64,000 nucleotides of DNA from assembly GCF_002939185.1 (NCBI RefSeq), contig NZ_POVL01000022.1, forward strand, positions 1 through 64,000, in the 5' to 3' direction. Positions 10,233 to 18,391 of this stretch are shown here, piece by piece. The notes under the pieces are model-generated. The model was not told the origin of the DNA, made no database searches, and worked only from the letters and a program-made list of their open reading frames with translations. The translations under genes were made by a program, and so were the position numbers. The DNA comes from Enterobacter sichuanensis (GTDB lineage: Bacteria > Pseudomonadota > Gammaproteobacteria > Enterobacterales > Enterobacteriaceae). Numbering within the stretch: position 1 is the first letter of the stretch; every line of letters starts with the position of its first letter.

Positions 10233-10261
10233 ATTATACGCTGATTTTAAGATAAAAGGAA
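10233..10261 (-). promoter_or_regulatory. pykF promoter
   Basis: On the minus strand an exact TATAAT lies at 10238-10233. A weak -35 (TTCCTT or TCCTTT) sits 16-17 bases upstream. It predicts a leader of about 230 bases before pykF. Confidence 0.6.
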
Positions 10262-10343
10262 AATGGAAACGGTGTTTCAGAAATAATCTGTGCAGTTTCA
10301 CATAATATTGTTATCAAGGCGTTAAGCCATGATGACAACTTAT

Positions 10344-10368
10344 GGCGGCAGGTGATTGACCTGCCGCA
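10344..10368 (-). terminator. Possible terminator hairpin after the cystathionine gamma-lyase gene
   Basis: A strong perfect stem, GCGGCAGGT / ACCTGCCGC with loop CAATC, lies 8 bases after the stop codon. There is no clear T-tract behind it, so it may stabilise the 3' end rather than terminate. The rest of the 9998-10374 gap holds the pykF leader and promoter. Confidence 0.45.
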
Positions 10369-10374
10369 ATTTGC

Positions 10375-11520
10375 TTATTTTTGCAGCGCCTGACTGAGGT
10401 CGGCAATCAGGTCTTTCGGATCTTCAATCCCTACAGACAGGCGGATCAGCTGCGGCACAATGCCGTTTGCCAGCCGTTGCTCAAGGGGAATTGAAGCGTG
10501 AGTCATGCTGTAAGGCTGGCTCACCAGACTCTCCACGCCGCCGAGGCTTTCCGCGAGGGTGAACAATTTCAGGTTGCGGATAACCTCCGTTGCGCGTTGC
10601 GCATCGCCTTTTACCACCACAGAAATCATCCCACCCGGCAGGGCCATTTGCGTGCGGGCGAGGCGATACTGCGGGTGGGACTCCAGCCCTGGATAGAACA
10701 CTTTTTCCACCAGAGGATGTTGCTCCAGCCATTGCGCAATCGCCAGCGCGTTAGTGCTGTGCTTTTCCACCCTCAGCGCAAGCGTGCGAATACCGCGCAG
10801 CGTCAGGAAACTGCTGAACGGATCCAGAACACCACCCACCGCGTTCTGCAGATAGCCGAGCTTGTCAGCCAGCGCCGGGTTATCACCCACTACAGCCAGC
10901 CCGGCAACGACGTCGGAGTGACCATTAAGGTATTTAGTGGCGGAGTGCACCACGATATCGAAGCCTGACTCAAGAGGGCGATGGATCACCGGCGACGCGA
11001 AGGTGTTGTCCGCCACGCTGATGACGTTATGACGACGGGCAATCGCCGCGATGGCCGCCAGGTCCGCCAGCTTCAGCAGCGGGTTGGTTGGGGTCTCGAC
11101 CCAGACCATCCGCGTCTCCGGGCTAATGGCGGCCTCAAGCCCGGCCAGGTCGTCCGGCTTAACCCAGTTGACCTGCAGACCGGTGCTGCGCTTGCGCACG
11201 TTTTCGATCAGACGATACGTCCCGCCGTAAACGTCATCGATGGCAACGATATGGCTGTCTTTATCCAGCAGTTCAAGCACCGTGGAAATCGCCGCGAGAC
11301 CGGAGGCAAACGCGTAGCCGCGCGTGCCGCCTTCCAGTTCGGCGATGGCGGTCTCCAGCGCATGGCGGGTGGGGTTGCCGCTGCGCGAATATTCATAGCC
11401 GGTATGTTCACCGGGAGCGGGTTGCGCAAACGTCGAGGTGGCGTAAATCGGCGGCATCACCGCCCCGTGCTGATCGTTGAACTCACCGCTGTGTACGCTC
11501 AGGGTTGCCAGGTTTTTCAT
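10375..11520 (-). CDS. mtcC: Cystathionine gamma-lyase (reverse transsulfuration), MtcC-like
   Basis: A 381-residue PLP enzyme of the Cys/Met metabolism family. The PLP lysine is Lys196 in the family signature SATKYLNGHSD, and YEYSRSGNPTR (42-52) is present. The enzyme is expected to cleave cystathionine to cysteine, 2-oxobutyrate and ammonia. Family sequence alone does not separate lyase from gamma-synthase. The lyase call rests on pairing with a cystathionine beta-synthase, as in the Klebsiella mtcBC operon for recycling methionine to cysteine. Two tandem ATGs follow AGGAAGAG; the second (11520) has better spacing. Confidence 0.85.
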   Translation of the reverse strand: MKNLATLSVHSGEFNDQHGAVMPPIYATSTFAQPAPGEHTGYEYSRSGNPTRHALETAIAELEGGTRGYAFASGLAAISTVLELLDKDSHIVAIDDVYGGTYRLIENVRKRSTGLQVNWVKPDDLAGLEAAISPETRMVWVETPTNPLLKLADLAAIAAIARRHNVISVADNTFASPVIHRPLESGFDIVVHSATKYLNGHSDVVAGLAVVGDNPALADKLGYLQNAVGGVLDPFSSFLTLRGIRTLALRVEKHSTNALAIAQWLEQHPLVEKVFYPGLESHPQYRLARTQMALPGGMISVVVKGDAQRATEVIRNLKLFTLAESLGGVESLVSQPYSMTHASIPLEQRLANGIVPQLIRLSVGIEDPKDLIADLSQALQK

Positions 11521-11531
11521 CATCTCTTCCT

Positions 11532-12902
11532 TTATTGCTGTAGTCGGTTGCGCCATGCGGTCAGCACGTCGCTGCGCGTAATCAGACCGAGAAAACGGTC
11601 GTTGTCATTAATCACGGCCACCAGACCGCGGTCGAAGATGGCGTGCAGGGCGCTCTCCGGGGCGTGTTTATCCAGGAATTCCACCTGACGCGTCATGGCC
11701 GCCGTCACCGGAAGCGCGAAGCGATCGCCGTCGCCGCCGATATGCCGCAGCAGATCCCATTCGTCAATAATGCCCACCACCTTGCCGTTCTCCAGCACCG
11801 GTAGCTGGGAGATGTCATACAGACGCATGCGCGCCAGGACAGTGGAGAGCGTGTCATCCGGGGCGGCGGTGACGGTGGCGCCTTCATCGTGGCGCAGGGC
11901 GATGTAGTCGGAGAGATCGCCGGCCTGAGGGCGAGTAAGCAGCCCCTGCTGGCGCATCCAGTCGTCGTTGAACATCTTCGAGAGATATTTATTGCCGCTG
12001 TCGCAGGCGAAGGTCACCACGCGTTTCGGCGTGGTCTGCGCCTGGCAATACTTCAGCGCGGCCGCCAGCAGCGTGCCGCTGGAGGAGCCCGCCAGAATGC
12101 CTTCTGTTTTCAGCAGCTCGCGCGCGGTTGCAAACGCTTCGCGGTCGGTGATGCGCCAGGCGCGATTCACGCCTTCAATGTGGGCCAGCGGAGGAATAAA
12201 GTCTTCACCGATCCCCTCAACCAGCCATGAGCCTGCATCGTGGTAACGTCCGGTTTCGACCTGATCGGCCAGAACGGAGCCGGCCGGATCTGCCAGAACA
12301 AACTCCGTGTGCGGAGAGTGTTCGGCGAACCACGCCTGCAGACCGCCCAGGGTACCGCCTGAACCGACCCCGACCACGATGGCGTCGATGTTACCGTCAA
12401 GCTGCTCATACAGTTCCGGTGCCGTGGTGGTGCGGTGTGCCAGCGGGTTGGCGGTGTTATTGAACTGGTCGATGTAAAACGCACCGGGCAGCTCACTGGC
12501 CAGACGCTGGGCGTAATCCTGGTAATAGGCCGGATGGCCCTTATTGACGTCAGAGCGGGTCAGCACCACCTGGGCACCCAGCGCGCGCAGGTGGAAAATC
12601 TTCTCGCGACTCATTTTGTCCGGCACCACCAGGATCAACGAGTAGCCCTTCTGGGCGGCGATCAGCGCCAGGCCCAGTCCGGTATTCCCGGCCGTGGCCT
12701 CAATAATCGTGCCGCCCGGCTGCAGCTTACCGGTGCGCTCCGCTTCGTTGATCATCGACAGCGCCACGCGGTCTTTAATGGAGCCGCCCGGGTTCTGGTT
12801 TTCGAGCTTCAGAAACAGCGAGCAGGGACCGGTATCGAGCTTGTGCAGCTGGATGAGCGGGGTACGTCCAATCAGTTCGGTGACGGAGTGGTAAATCGTC
12901 AT
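11532..12902 (-). CDS. mtcB: Cystathionine beta-synthase with C-terminal CBS domains, MtcB-like
   Basis: A 456-residue protein. The N-terminal fold-type II PLP domain contains NPGGSIKDR (PLP Lys43) and TAGNTG. Two CBS motifs fill the last 120 residues (VLARMRLYDISQLPVLE and ALHAIFDRGLVAVIND). Plain cysteine synthases are about 310-320 residues and lack the tail. The predicted reaction joins homocysteine and serine to cystathionine. ATG at 12902 follows AAAGGAAAAC; an upstream in-frame ATG has weaker support. The stop lies 11 bases before the downstream lyase start, so both genes form one operon. Confidence 0.88.
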   Translation of the reverse strand: MTIYHSVTELIGRTPLIQLHKLDTGPCSLFLKLENQNPGGSIKDRVALSMINEAERTGKLQPGGTIIEATAGNTGLGLALIAAQKGYSLILVVPDKMSREKIFHLRALGAQVVLTRSDVNKGHPAYYQDYAQRLASELPGAFYIDQFNNTANPLAHRTTTAPELYEQLDGNIDAIVVGVGSGGTLGGLQAWFAEHSPHTEFVLADPAGSVLADQVETGRYHDAGSWLVEGIGEDFIPPLAHIEGVNRAWRITDREAFATARELLKTEGILAGSSSGTLLAAALKYCQAQTTPKRVVTFACDSGNKYLSKMFNDDWMRQQGLLTRPQAGDLSDYIALRHDEGATVTAAPDDTLSTVLARMRLYDISQLPVLENGKVVGIIDEWDLLRHIGGDGDRFALPVTAAMTRQVEFLDKHAPESALHAIFDRGLVAVINDNDRFLGLITRSDVLTAWRNRLQQ

Positions 12903-13302
12903 GATGTTTTCCTTTCTGGAGGTCATGACGGGATGATAGGGCGGCGAAATTTTCGCAAGAAAGAACCATTCACTGCCTTTTAGAACAGAAAGGAATATAT
13001 ATGACGTTTTTGGATGTCAGGACAGCAAGACGTAAAGTTGTCTGGATGTGAGGATGGCTATACTGGCATAAAATGCTGCAAAAATGAGCGTTTTTGCCGG
13101 GTGTCCGCCAGCAGATATGCATCAGGCAGATAATCATTGCTGAAATTGGTCTAAATGCTTCCCACCCGGTAAATCCGCTATTTATTCCCCAAAGTTATAA
13201 CACATTCTTTTTTGTTCATTTAAAAGCTGATAACGCCTGTTTACTATCGTTTGGACATCCATACTGCTAAACCGCCACGAGCGGCACGGATAATGAATAA
13301 GA
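12903..13302. other. Divergent control region between mtcBC and the metNIQ-type operon
   Basis: A 400-base A/T-rich region without genes. It separates two operons that both handle methionine sulfur. It carries MetJ-like boxes and a TATACT -10 element in the middle, plus three copies of a GGATGT-type octamer (13010, 13044, and inverted near 13252). In Klebsiella, mtc is activated by CysB and Cbl. I could not define those sites by eye. Confidence 0.6.
13028..13059 (+). promoter_or_regulatory. Tandem MetJ-like boxes overlapping a promoter
   Basis: Four consecutive octamers read AGACGTAA, AGTTGTCT, GGATGTGA and GGATGGCT. Compared with the met box AGACGTCT they match 6, 6, 4 and 5 of 8 positions. 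MetJ binds such tandem octamers cooperatively. A TATACT -10 element begins at 13059, so a bound repressor would cover the promoter reading toward the importer genes. Confidence 0.55.
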
Positions 13303-14325
13303 ATGATCGTTCTCAGTAATATTTCGAAGGTTTTTGACAACGGAAAGGTGGCGCTCACGGCCGTTGATAATGTCAATTTGACGATAGCACAGGGACAGAT
13401 ATACGGGATTATCGGTTACAGCGGGGCAGGTAAAAGCACGCTTATTCGCCTGCTGAATGGTCTGGAAAAACCGAGCAGCGGCAGCGTAACCATCAACGGG
13501 CAGAACATTTCTGCCGCAAAAGGTGAAGCACTGCGCCAGGCACGTCTGAAGATCAGCATGGTGTTTCAGCACTTCAACCTGCTGTGGTCGCGCACGGTCA
13601 GCGAGAATATTGCGTTCTCGATGCAAATTGCCGGCGTACCGAAAGCCGACATTAAGGCCCGCGTGGCCGAGCTTATTGAACTCGTTGGTCTGAAAGGTCG
13701 CGAGCATGCGTACCCGTCACAGTTGAGCGGTGGGCAAAAGCAGCGCGTGGGCATTGCGCGTGCGCTGGCTAATCGCCCGGATGTACTGCTCTGCGATGAA
13801 GCCACGTCCGCGCTCGACCCGCAGACCACCGATCAGATCCTCGATCTGCTGCTGGATATCAACCGTCGCTTCCAGCTGACCATTGTGCTGATCACCCACG
13901 AGATGCATGTGGTGCGCAAAATCTGCGACCGCGTGGCGGTGATGGAGAACGGTAAAGTGGTGGAAGAGGGAGACGTGCTGAGCGTCTTTACCCATCCGCA
14001 GCAGCCGATTACGCAGCAGTTTGTCCGCCAGGTGAGCCAGTACGCTGAGGAAGAAACCTTCAATACCGAACTGGCAAACGATTTGGAAGGGACGGTGATC
14101 AGGCTGACCTTTACCGGGCACAGCACGCATAAACCGATCGTCGGTGAACTGACCCTGCGCTACGGCCTGCCGTTTAATATCCTGCACGGCAAAATGACGC
14201 AAACCGCCCACGGCGTGTTTGGCCAGCTCTGGGTGCACGTGGTGGCATCCGATGAACAACTGAACAATATCCTCGCCGATCTGCAGCACAGCGATATTGA
14301 GGGTGAGGTAATTAAACATGGCTGA
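13303..14325 (+). CDS. metN: Methionine-type ABC importer, ATP-binding protein (second MetN paralogue)
   Basis: A 340-residue ATPase. It has Walker A GYSGAGKS (38-45), signature LSGGQKQR, Walker B VLLCDEA, and a C-terminal NIL domain (about 265-340) that in MetN binds methionine and shuts down transport. The NIL domain distinguishes MetN-type importers from other amino acid ATPases. The canonical metNIQ of enterics lies elsewhere on the chromosome, so this is probably a paralogue. The start has a weak ribosome binding site. It overlaps the permease gene by 8 bases. Substrate could be methionine or another sulfur compound. Confidence 0.88.
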   Translation: MIVLSNISKVFDNGKVALTAVDNVNLTIAQGQIYGIIGYSGAGKSTLIRLLNGLEKPSSGSVTINGQNISAAKGEALRQARLKISMVFQHFNLLWSRTVSENIAFSMQIAGVPKADIKARVAELIELVGLKGREHAYPSQLSGGQKQRVGIARALANRPDVLLCDEATSALDPQTTDQILDLLLDINRRFQLTIVLITHEMHVVRKICDRVAVMENGKVVEEGDVLSVFTHPQQPITQQFVRQVSQYAEEETFNTELANDLEGTVIRLTFTGHSTHKPIVGELTLRYGLPFNILHGKMTQTAHGVFGQLWVHVVASDEQLNNILADLQHSDIEGEVIKHG

Positions 14326-14986
14326 GAATCTCTTTCCGCATCTTAAATGGGATCAGCTTTGGGCGGCGACGCTGGAGACGCTGTACATGACGGCGCTTTC
14401 CGGCGTGGCGACCTTCGTTCTGGGCATCGTCCTCGGTCTGGCGCTGTTTTTAACCGCGCGCGGCGGGCTGTTCCACAACCGCACGGTCTACAGCGTCATT
14501 TCCATTGTGGTGAACGTGTTCCGCTCGATTCCGTTCATCATTCTGATTGTCCTGCTGATCCCGTTCACCAAGACCGTTGTGGGCACCATTCTTGGCGCCA
14601 ACGCGGCGCTGCCGGCGCTGATTGTGGGCGCGGCACCCTTCTACGCACGCCTGGTGGAGATCGCCCTGCGTGAGGTGGATAAAGGCGTCATCGAAGCCAC
14701 ACGCTCGATGGGCGCTCGACTGAGCACGTTAGTGTTTCGGGTTTTACTGCCGGAATCATCACCTGCACTGGTATCGGGTATTACGGTAACGCTCATTGCG
14801 CTGGTGAGTTACAGCGCCATGGCGGGGGTGATTGGCGCCGGCGGGTTGGGAAATCTGGCTTATCTGGAAGGATTCCAGCGCAACCATGGTGACGTCACGC
14901 TGGTGGCAACGGTGACCATTCTGATCATCGTTTTCATTATCCAGTTCTGCGGCGACGCCATTACTTCTCTGTTAGATAAACGCTAA
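14318..14986 (+). CDS. metI: Methionine-type ABC importer permease (second MetI paralogue)
   Basis: A 222-residue inner membrane permease with about five transmembrane helices (E. coli MetI 217). The EAA loop that contacts the ATPase is visible as GVIEATRSMGARLSTLVFRVLLPES. The C-terminal SYSAMAGVIGAGGLG region matches the MetI family closely. Its start lies inside the ATPase gene end (8-base overlap), and the binding-protein gene follows 23 bases later. Confidence 0.9.
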   Translation: MAENLFPHLKWDQLWAATLETLYMTALSGVATFVLGIVLGLALFLTARGGLFHNRTVYSVISIVVNVFRSIPFIILIVLLIPFTKTVVGTILGANAALPALIVGAAPFYARLVEIALREVDKGVIEATRSMGARLSTLVFRVLLPESSPALVSGITVTLIALVSYSAMAGVIGAGGLGNLAYLEGFQRNHGDVTLVATVTILIIVFIIQFCGDAITSLLDKR

Positions 14987-15009
14987 TAAATACACACAGG
15001 AACCACATC

Positions 15010-15828
15010 ATGAAAAAGACACTGACACTGACACTGATCGCCGCTGCAACCCTGAGTGCCCTGAGCTTTGCCTCCTGGGCCGACACCCTGACCGTGGGCG
15101 CATCCAACACGCCGCACGCCGAAATTCTGGAGCAGGCAAAGCCGATTCTGGCGAAACAGGGCATCGACCTGGAGATCAAACCGTTCCAGGACTACATTCT
15201 GCCGAATACCGCGCTGGCCGGTCATGACATCGACGCCAACTATTTCCAGCACATCCCTTACCTGAACAGCGTGCTGAAAGATCATGCGGGCGATAAGGAT
15301 TATGATTTTGTCAGTGCGGGGGCGATCCACATCGAACCTATCGGCATCTACTCCAAAAAATACAAGTCGCTGAAAGACCTGCCGGAAGGGGGCAAGATCA
15401 TCATGCGTGACGCGGTTTCTGAAGAGGGACGCATTCTTTCCATCTTCGAGAAAGAGGGCGTGATCAAGCTGAAGCCGGGCATCGACAAAGTGACCGCGCG
15501 TATCAGCGACATCGTGGAGAACCCGAAAAAGCTGCAGTTCACGCCTAACGTTGAAGCCTCTCTGCTGCCGCAGATGTACAACAACAACGAAGGCGATGCG
15601 GTGGTGATTAACGCCAACTACGCGATCGACGCCGGTCTGGATCCGGTCCACGACCCGATTGCGGTAGAGAGCGGTGAAAACAACCCGTACGCCAACATCA
15701 TCACTGTTCATCGCGGTGACGAGAAGAAGAAAGATATCGTCGCGCTGGTGAACGTGCTGCACTCGAAAGAGATTCAGGACTGGATCCGCACTAAATACAA
15801 AGGCGCGGTTATTCCTGTTAATAACTAA
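15010..15828 (+). CDS. metQ: Methionine-type substrate-binding protein (MetQ/NlpA family) without lipobox
   Basis: A 272-residue protein with the family marks DYILPNTALAGHDIDANYFQHIPYL and VVINANYAIDAGL. Known MetQ and NlpA proteins of enterics are lipoproteins. Here the signal peptide ends SFASWA-DT with no Cys, so the mature protein should be freely soluble in the periplasm. ATG at 15010 follows CACAGGAACC. The context with a NIL-domain ATPase supports methionine or a related sulfur amino acid as ligand. Confidence 0.88.
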   Translation: MKKTLTLTLIAAATLSALSFASWADTLTVGASNTPHAEILEQAKPILAKQGIDLEIKPFQDYILPNTALAGHDIDANYFQHIPYLNSVLKDHAGDKDYDFVSAGAIHIEPIGIYSKKYKSLKDLPEGGKIIMRDAVSEEGRILSIFEKEGVIKLKPGIDKVTARISDIVENPKKLQFTPNVEASLLPQMYNNNEGDAVVINANYAIDAGLDPVHDPIAVESGENNPYANIITVHRGDEKKKDIVALVNVLHSKEIQDWIRTKYKGAVIPVNN

Positions 15829-15846
15829 TTGACTGATTTTACAGAT

Positions 15847-15881
15847 GAAGCCCGGCGAGTCTCTCGCCGGGCTTCTTTTTT
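15847..15881 (+). terminator. Terminator of the metNIQ-type operon
   Basis: A perfect stem GAAGCCCGGCGAG / CTCGCCGGGCTTC with a 3-base loop is followed by six T. It closes the sulfur island before fumD. Confidence 0.92.
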
Positions 15882-15938
15882 GTATCCGGCAGGAGAATCA
15901 TTTAAGCTCAACGTTTAACAGGCAATGGAGTGATGACG

Positions 15939-16148
15939 ATGGGTAACGTGACCAAAGATGAAGCGCTGTACCAGGAGATGTGCCGGGTGGTCGGCAAGGT
16001 GGTGCTTGAGATGCGTGATTTAGGGCAGGAGCCAAAGCATATAGTCATTGCCGGGGTACTGCGTACCGCGCTGGCGAACCAGCGCGTGAAACGCAGTGAA
16101 TTGACAACCAAAGCGATGGAAACAGTGGTTAAAGCGCTGGCCGGGTAA
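15939..16148 (+). CDS. fumD: Fumarase D (YdhZ)
   Basis: A 69-residue protein nearly identical to E. coli FumD, including MGNVTKDEALYQEM and PKHIVIAGVLRTALANQR. E. coli FumD has fumarase activity in vitro despite its small size. Three in-frame starts cluster here. ATG at 15939 gives the family N-terminus and is 8 bases after GGAG. Its last 20 bases overlap the 3' end of the converging permease gene, leaving no room for a terminator. In K-12 fumD is next to pykF; the sulfur island separates them here. Confidence 0.93.
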   Translation: MGNVTKDEALYQEMCRVVGKVVLEMRDLGQEPKHIVIAGVLRTALANQRVKRSELTTKAMETVVKALAG

Positions 16149-16815
16149 TGCGCCAGCGCTTCGCAAGTTGCTCGAGCGAGCAGCAGAGCAGGTAATAGAC
16201 CACGCCCGTAAAGATAAAAATGGCCGCCGGGTAAATCTGCACCCGGTTGTTGACCTGTCCCGCCACCGTGGTCAGTTCCGGTACGTTCACGATAAACGCC
16301 AGCGACGTATCCTTCAGCAGGCTGATAAAAATCCCCACCAGCGACGGCAGAATGTTCCTCAGCGCCTGGGGCAGCAGCACGCGCCACAGGATTTGCCGGG
16401 TGCTAAACCCCTGAGCGAGTGCGGCCTCGTACTGCCCGGACGGTAAGGCGTTCAGCCCGGCCAGCACCGAGTGCATCACGGTTGCCGCGGTAAACCAGGC
16501 CAGTGCCAGCGTGACGGTCAGCGCGCCCGGCAGATCGCCTCCGGTGATGAGCGGCAGCAAATACCACATCCAGAAAATCACGAAGATGAGCGGGATCCCG
16601 CGAATCAGCTCTGCCCACAAGAAGAGGGCTTTTCGCACAAGCCCGGTAAAGCGCCAGGCCAGACACGCGAGTGCCACCCCGCCGGGCAGGGCGATGATCG
16701 CTGCCCCCACCGCCATCATTACCGAGAGCAATACGCCACCCGGTTCACCGGTTGCCGCGCGTCCCCACAGCAGATAATCGAGGTTATCGGTGATGACATT
16801 AAGTCCGGCAATCAT
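16129..16815 (-). CDS. Polar amino acid ABC importer, permease 2
   Basis: A 228-residue membrane permease of the HisM/GlnP family with about five helices. The EAA loop is SGQYEAALAQGFSTRQILWRVLLPQALRN in part (PSGQYEAALAQG). ATG at 16815 follows GGGAGTGAAAAAC and overlaps the preceding permease by 17 bases. It is the last gene of the SBP-ATPase-permease-permease operon. Substrate cannot be read from sequence; the family handles Glu, Gln, Asp, Arg, His or cystine. Confidence 0.9.
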   Translation of the reverse strand: MIAGLNVITDNLDYLLWGRAATGEPGGVLLSVMMAVGAAIIALPGGVALACLAWRFTGLVRKALFLWAELIRGIPLIFVIFWMWYLLPLITGGDLPGALTVTLALAWFTAATVMHSVLAGLNALPSGQYEAALAQGFSTRQILWRVLLPQALRNILPSLVGIFISLLKDTSLAFIVNVPELTTVAGQVNNRVQIYPAAIFIFTGVVYYLLCCSLEQLAKRWRITRPAL

Positions 16816-17575
16816 GTTTTTCACTCCCTGTGGTGACGACAAACGGGCGTTTACGCTTCGCGTGAGGTCCAATGCGAACCAGCACCATCCCCATCACCAG
16901 GCCGGTCAGGAGGTAGAGCGCGGTGCCGAAGGTAAATGCCTCAAGCGCGTGCGCGTTATAGCTTTCAATCTGCCTGACCTGATAGGTCAGTTCAGCAAAG
17001 CCGATTCCACTGGCGAGCGAGGAGAGCTTCATCAGATTCAGATACTGCCCCACCACGGGCTGCCAGGCGTTGGCCAGCCCCTGCGGCAGCAGGATGTAGC
17101 GAAACAAGCGCCACGTGGAGAACCCCTGGGCGAGGGCCGCCTCCCGCTGTCCGGCCGGAACAGAGCGCAGCCCCGATTCCACTTCTTCGATTAAAAACGC
17201 CGAGGTAAATACCCCCAATCCCCAGGCCGAACAGAGAAACTCGGGCGTAAACCACCAGACGTCGCCGGGCAGCATTGACCAGCGGTGATCCGCATTAACC
17301 GCATCCCTGAAGAGCTGCGGTAACCCGTTCCAGGCAGCAAAATACCAGAACAGCAGTTGCACCAGCAGCGGTGTATTGCGAAACAGCGAGACCCAGCTAC
17401 TGACAATCGCCTTCCCGATGCGTCCGCCGGAAAGGCGCAGCAGCATAAACAGCACCGCGAGCAGGCTGGCCAGCAGGATGCCCGCAAGCGTTACCCAGAG
17501 CGTGGTGAGAAACCCGGAGAGGATCCACTGCAGAGGCTGTCCGGTCAGTACCCCCTGCCAGTCGAGCGCGGGCAT
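16799..17575 (-). CDS. Polar amino acid ABC importer, permease 1
   Basis: A 258-residue permease, longer than its partner because of a periplasmic loop containing NADHRWSMLPGD. Such an insert is typical of GltJ/AapQ-type permeases for glutamate or aspartate. The EAA loop is PAGQREAALAQGFSTW. The ATG at 17575 shares one base with the ATPase stop, so translation is coupled. It forms a heterodimer with permease 2. Confidence 0.9.
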   Translation of the reverse strand: MPALDWQGVLTGQPLQWILSGFLTTLWVTLAGILLASLLAVLFMLLRLSGGRIGKAIVSSWVSLFRNTPLLVQLLFWYFAAWNGLPQLFRDAVNADHRWSMLPGDVWWFTPEFLCSAWGLGVFTSAFLIEEVESGLRSVPAGQREAALAQGFSTWRLFRYILLPQGLANAWQPVVGQYLNLMKLSSLASGIGFAELTYQVRQIESYNAHALEAFTFGTALYLLTGLVMGMVLVRIGPHAKRKRPFVVTTGSEKHDCRT

Positions 17576-18390
17576 TACAGGTGCTCCTGATGCAGCGGGT
17601 TGAGCACTTTTTGCAGGAATCGCTGTGCACGGGGATGCGACGGTTGACTGAAAAATTGTGCCGGTGGCGCGATTTCCAGAATTTGCCCCCCGTCGATAAA
17701 GACAACCCGGTCAGCAATTTCCCGGGCAAACTGCATCTCGTGGGTCACCACAATCATCGTGATCCCGCTGTGGGCCAGCGCTTTCATCACAAACAGCACT
17801 TCGCCAATCATTTCCGGATCGAGCGCAGACGTGGGCTCGTCGAACAGAATGATTTGCGGCGATGAGGCCAGAGCGCGGGCAATCGCCACGCGCTGCTGCT
17901 GTCCACCGGAAAGCTCGGCCGGGAAATGGTGGGCTTTTTCCAGCATCCCGACCTTCTCCAGCAGAGCCAGCGCGCGCTCCTGGGCCGGTTGCGGCTTCCA
18001 GCCGTGGACGTGCTCCAGCGCGAGCGTGATGTTCTGGCTGGCGGTGAGGTGGGCATAAAGATTGAACTGCTGGAACACAAACCCCACGCGGCTTCGTAGC
18101 TGACGCAGCCCGGTACCGGAAAGCGCACCGGTCGGTTTGTTGTCGACCAGAATCTCCCCGCCGCTCAGGGTTTCAAGCTGATTGATAAGCCGAATCAGGG
18201 TGGATTTACCGGAGCCCGAAGGACCGAGGATGGCGACCACTTCACCGGGCGTGATGGTGAGATTAATGTCGTTCAGAACCTGATGGTCACCGTAGCGTTT
18301 ATCCACGTGGCGAAACTCGACGCTGGCCTGTTCCAGATGTGAAAAATCCGCGGCACCGGCCGCGGAGTGTGAAAATAAACCTGAGAGCAT
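17575..18390 (-). CDS. Polar amino acid ABC importer, ATP-binding protein
   Basis: A 271-residue ATPase of the GlnQ/HisP family: Walker A GPSGSGKS (56-63), signature LSGGQQQR (160-167), Walker B IILFDEP (180-186). It carries an unusual N-terminal extension of about 22 residues before the usual start of the fold (VEFRHVDKRYG). No better start is visible within the extension. The gene begins one base after the binding-protein stop. Confidence 0.9.
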   Translation of the reverse strand: MLSGLFSHSAAGAADFSHLEQASVEFRHVDKRYGDHQVLNDINLTITPGEVVAILGPSGSGKSTLIRLINQLETLSGGEILVDNKPTGALSGTGLRQLRSRVGFVFQQFNLYAHLTASQNITLALEHVHGWKPQPAQERALALLEKVGMLEKAHHFPAELSGGQQQRVAIARALASSPQIILFDEPTSALDPEMIGEVLFVMKALAHSGITMIVVTHEMQFAREIADRVVFIDGGQILEIAPPAQFFSQPSHPRAQRFLQKVLNPLHQEHL

Positions 18391-18391
18391 A

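Noticed and set aside
10264..10280. Second possible Cra site upstream of pykF (GGAAACGGTGTTTCAG)
   Set aside because: The half-sites are too far apart for the Cra palindrome.
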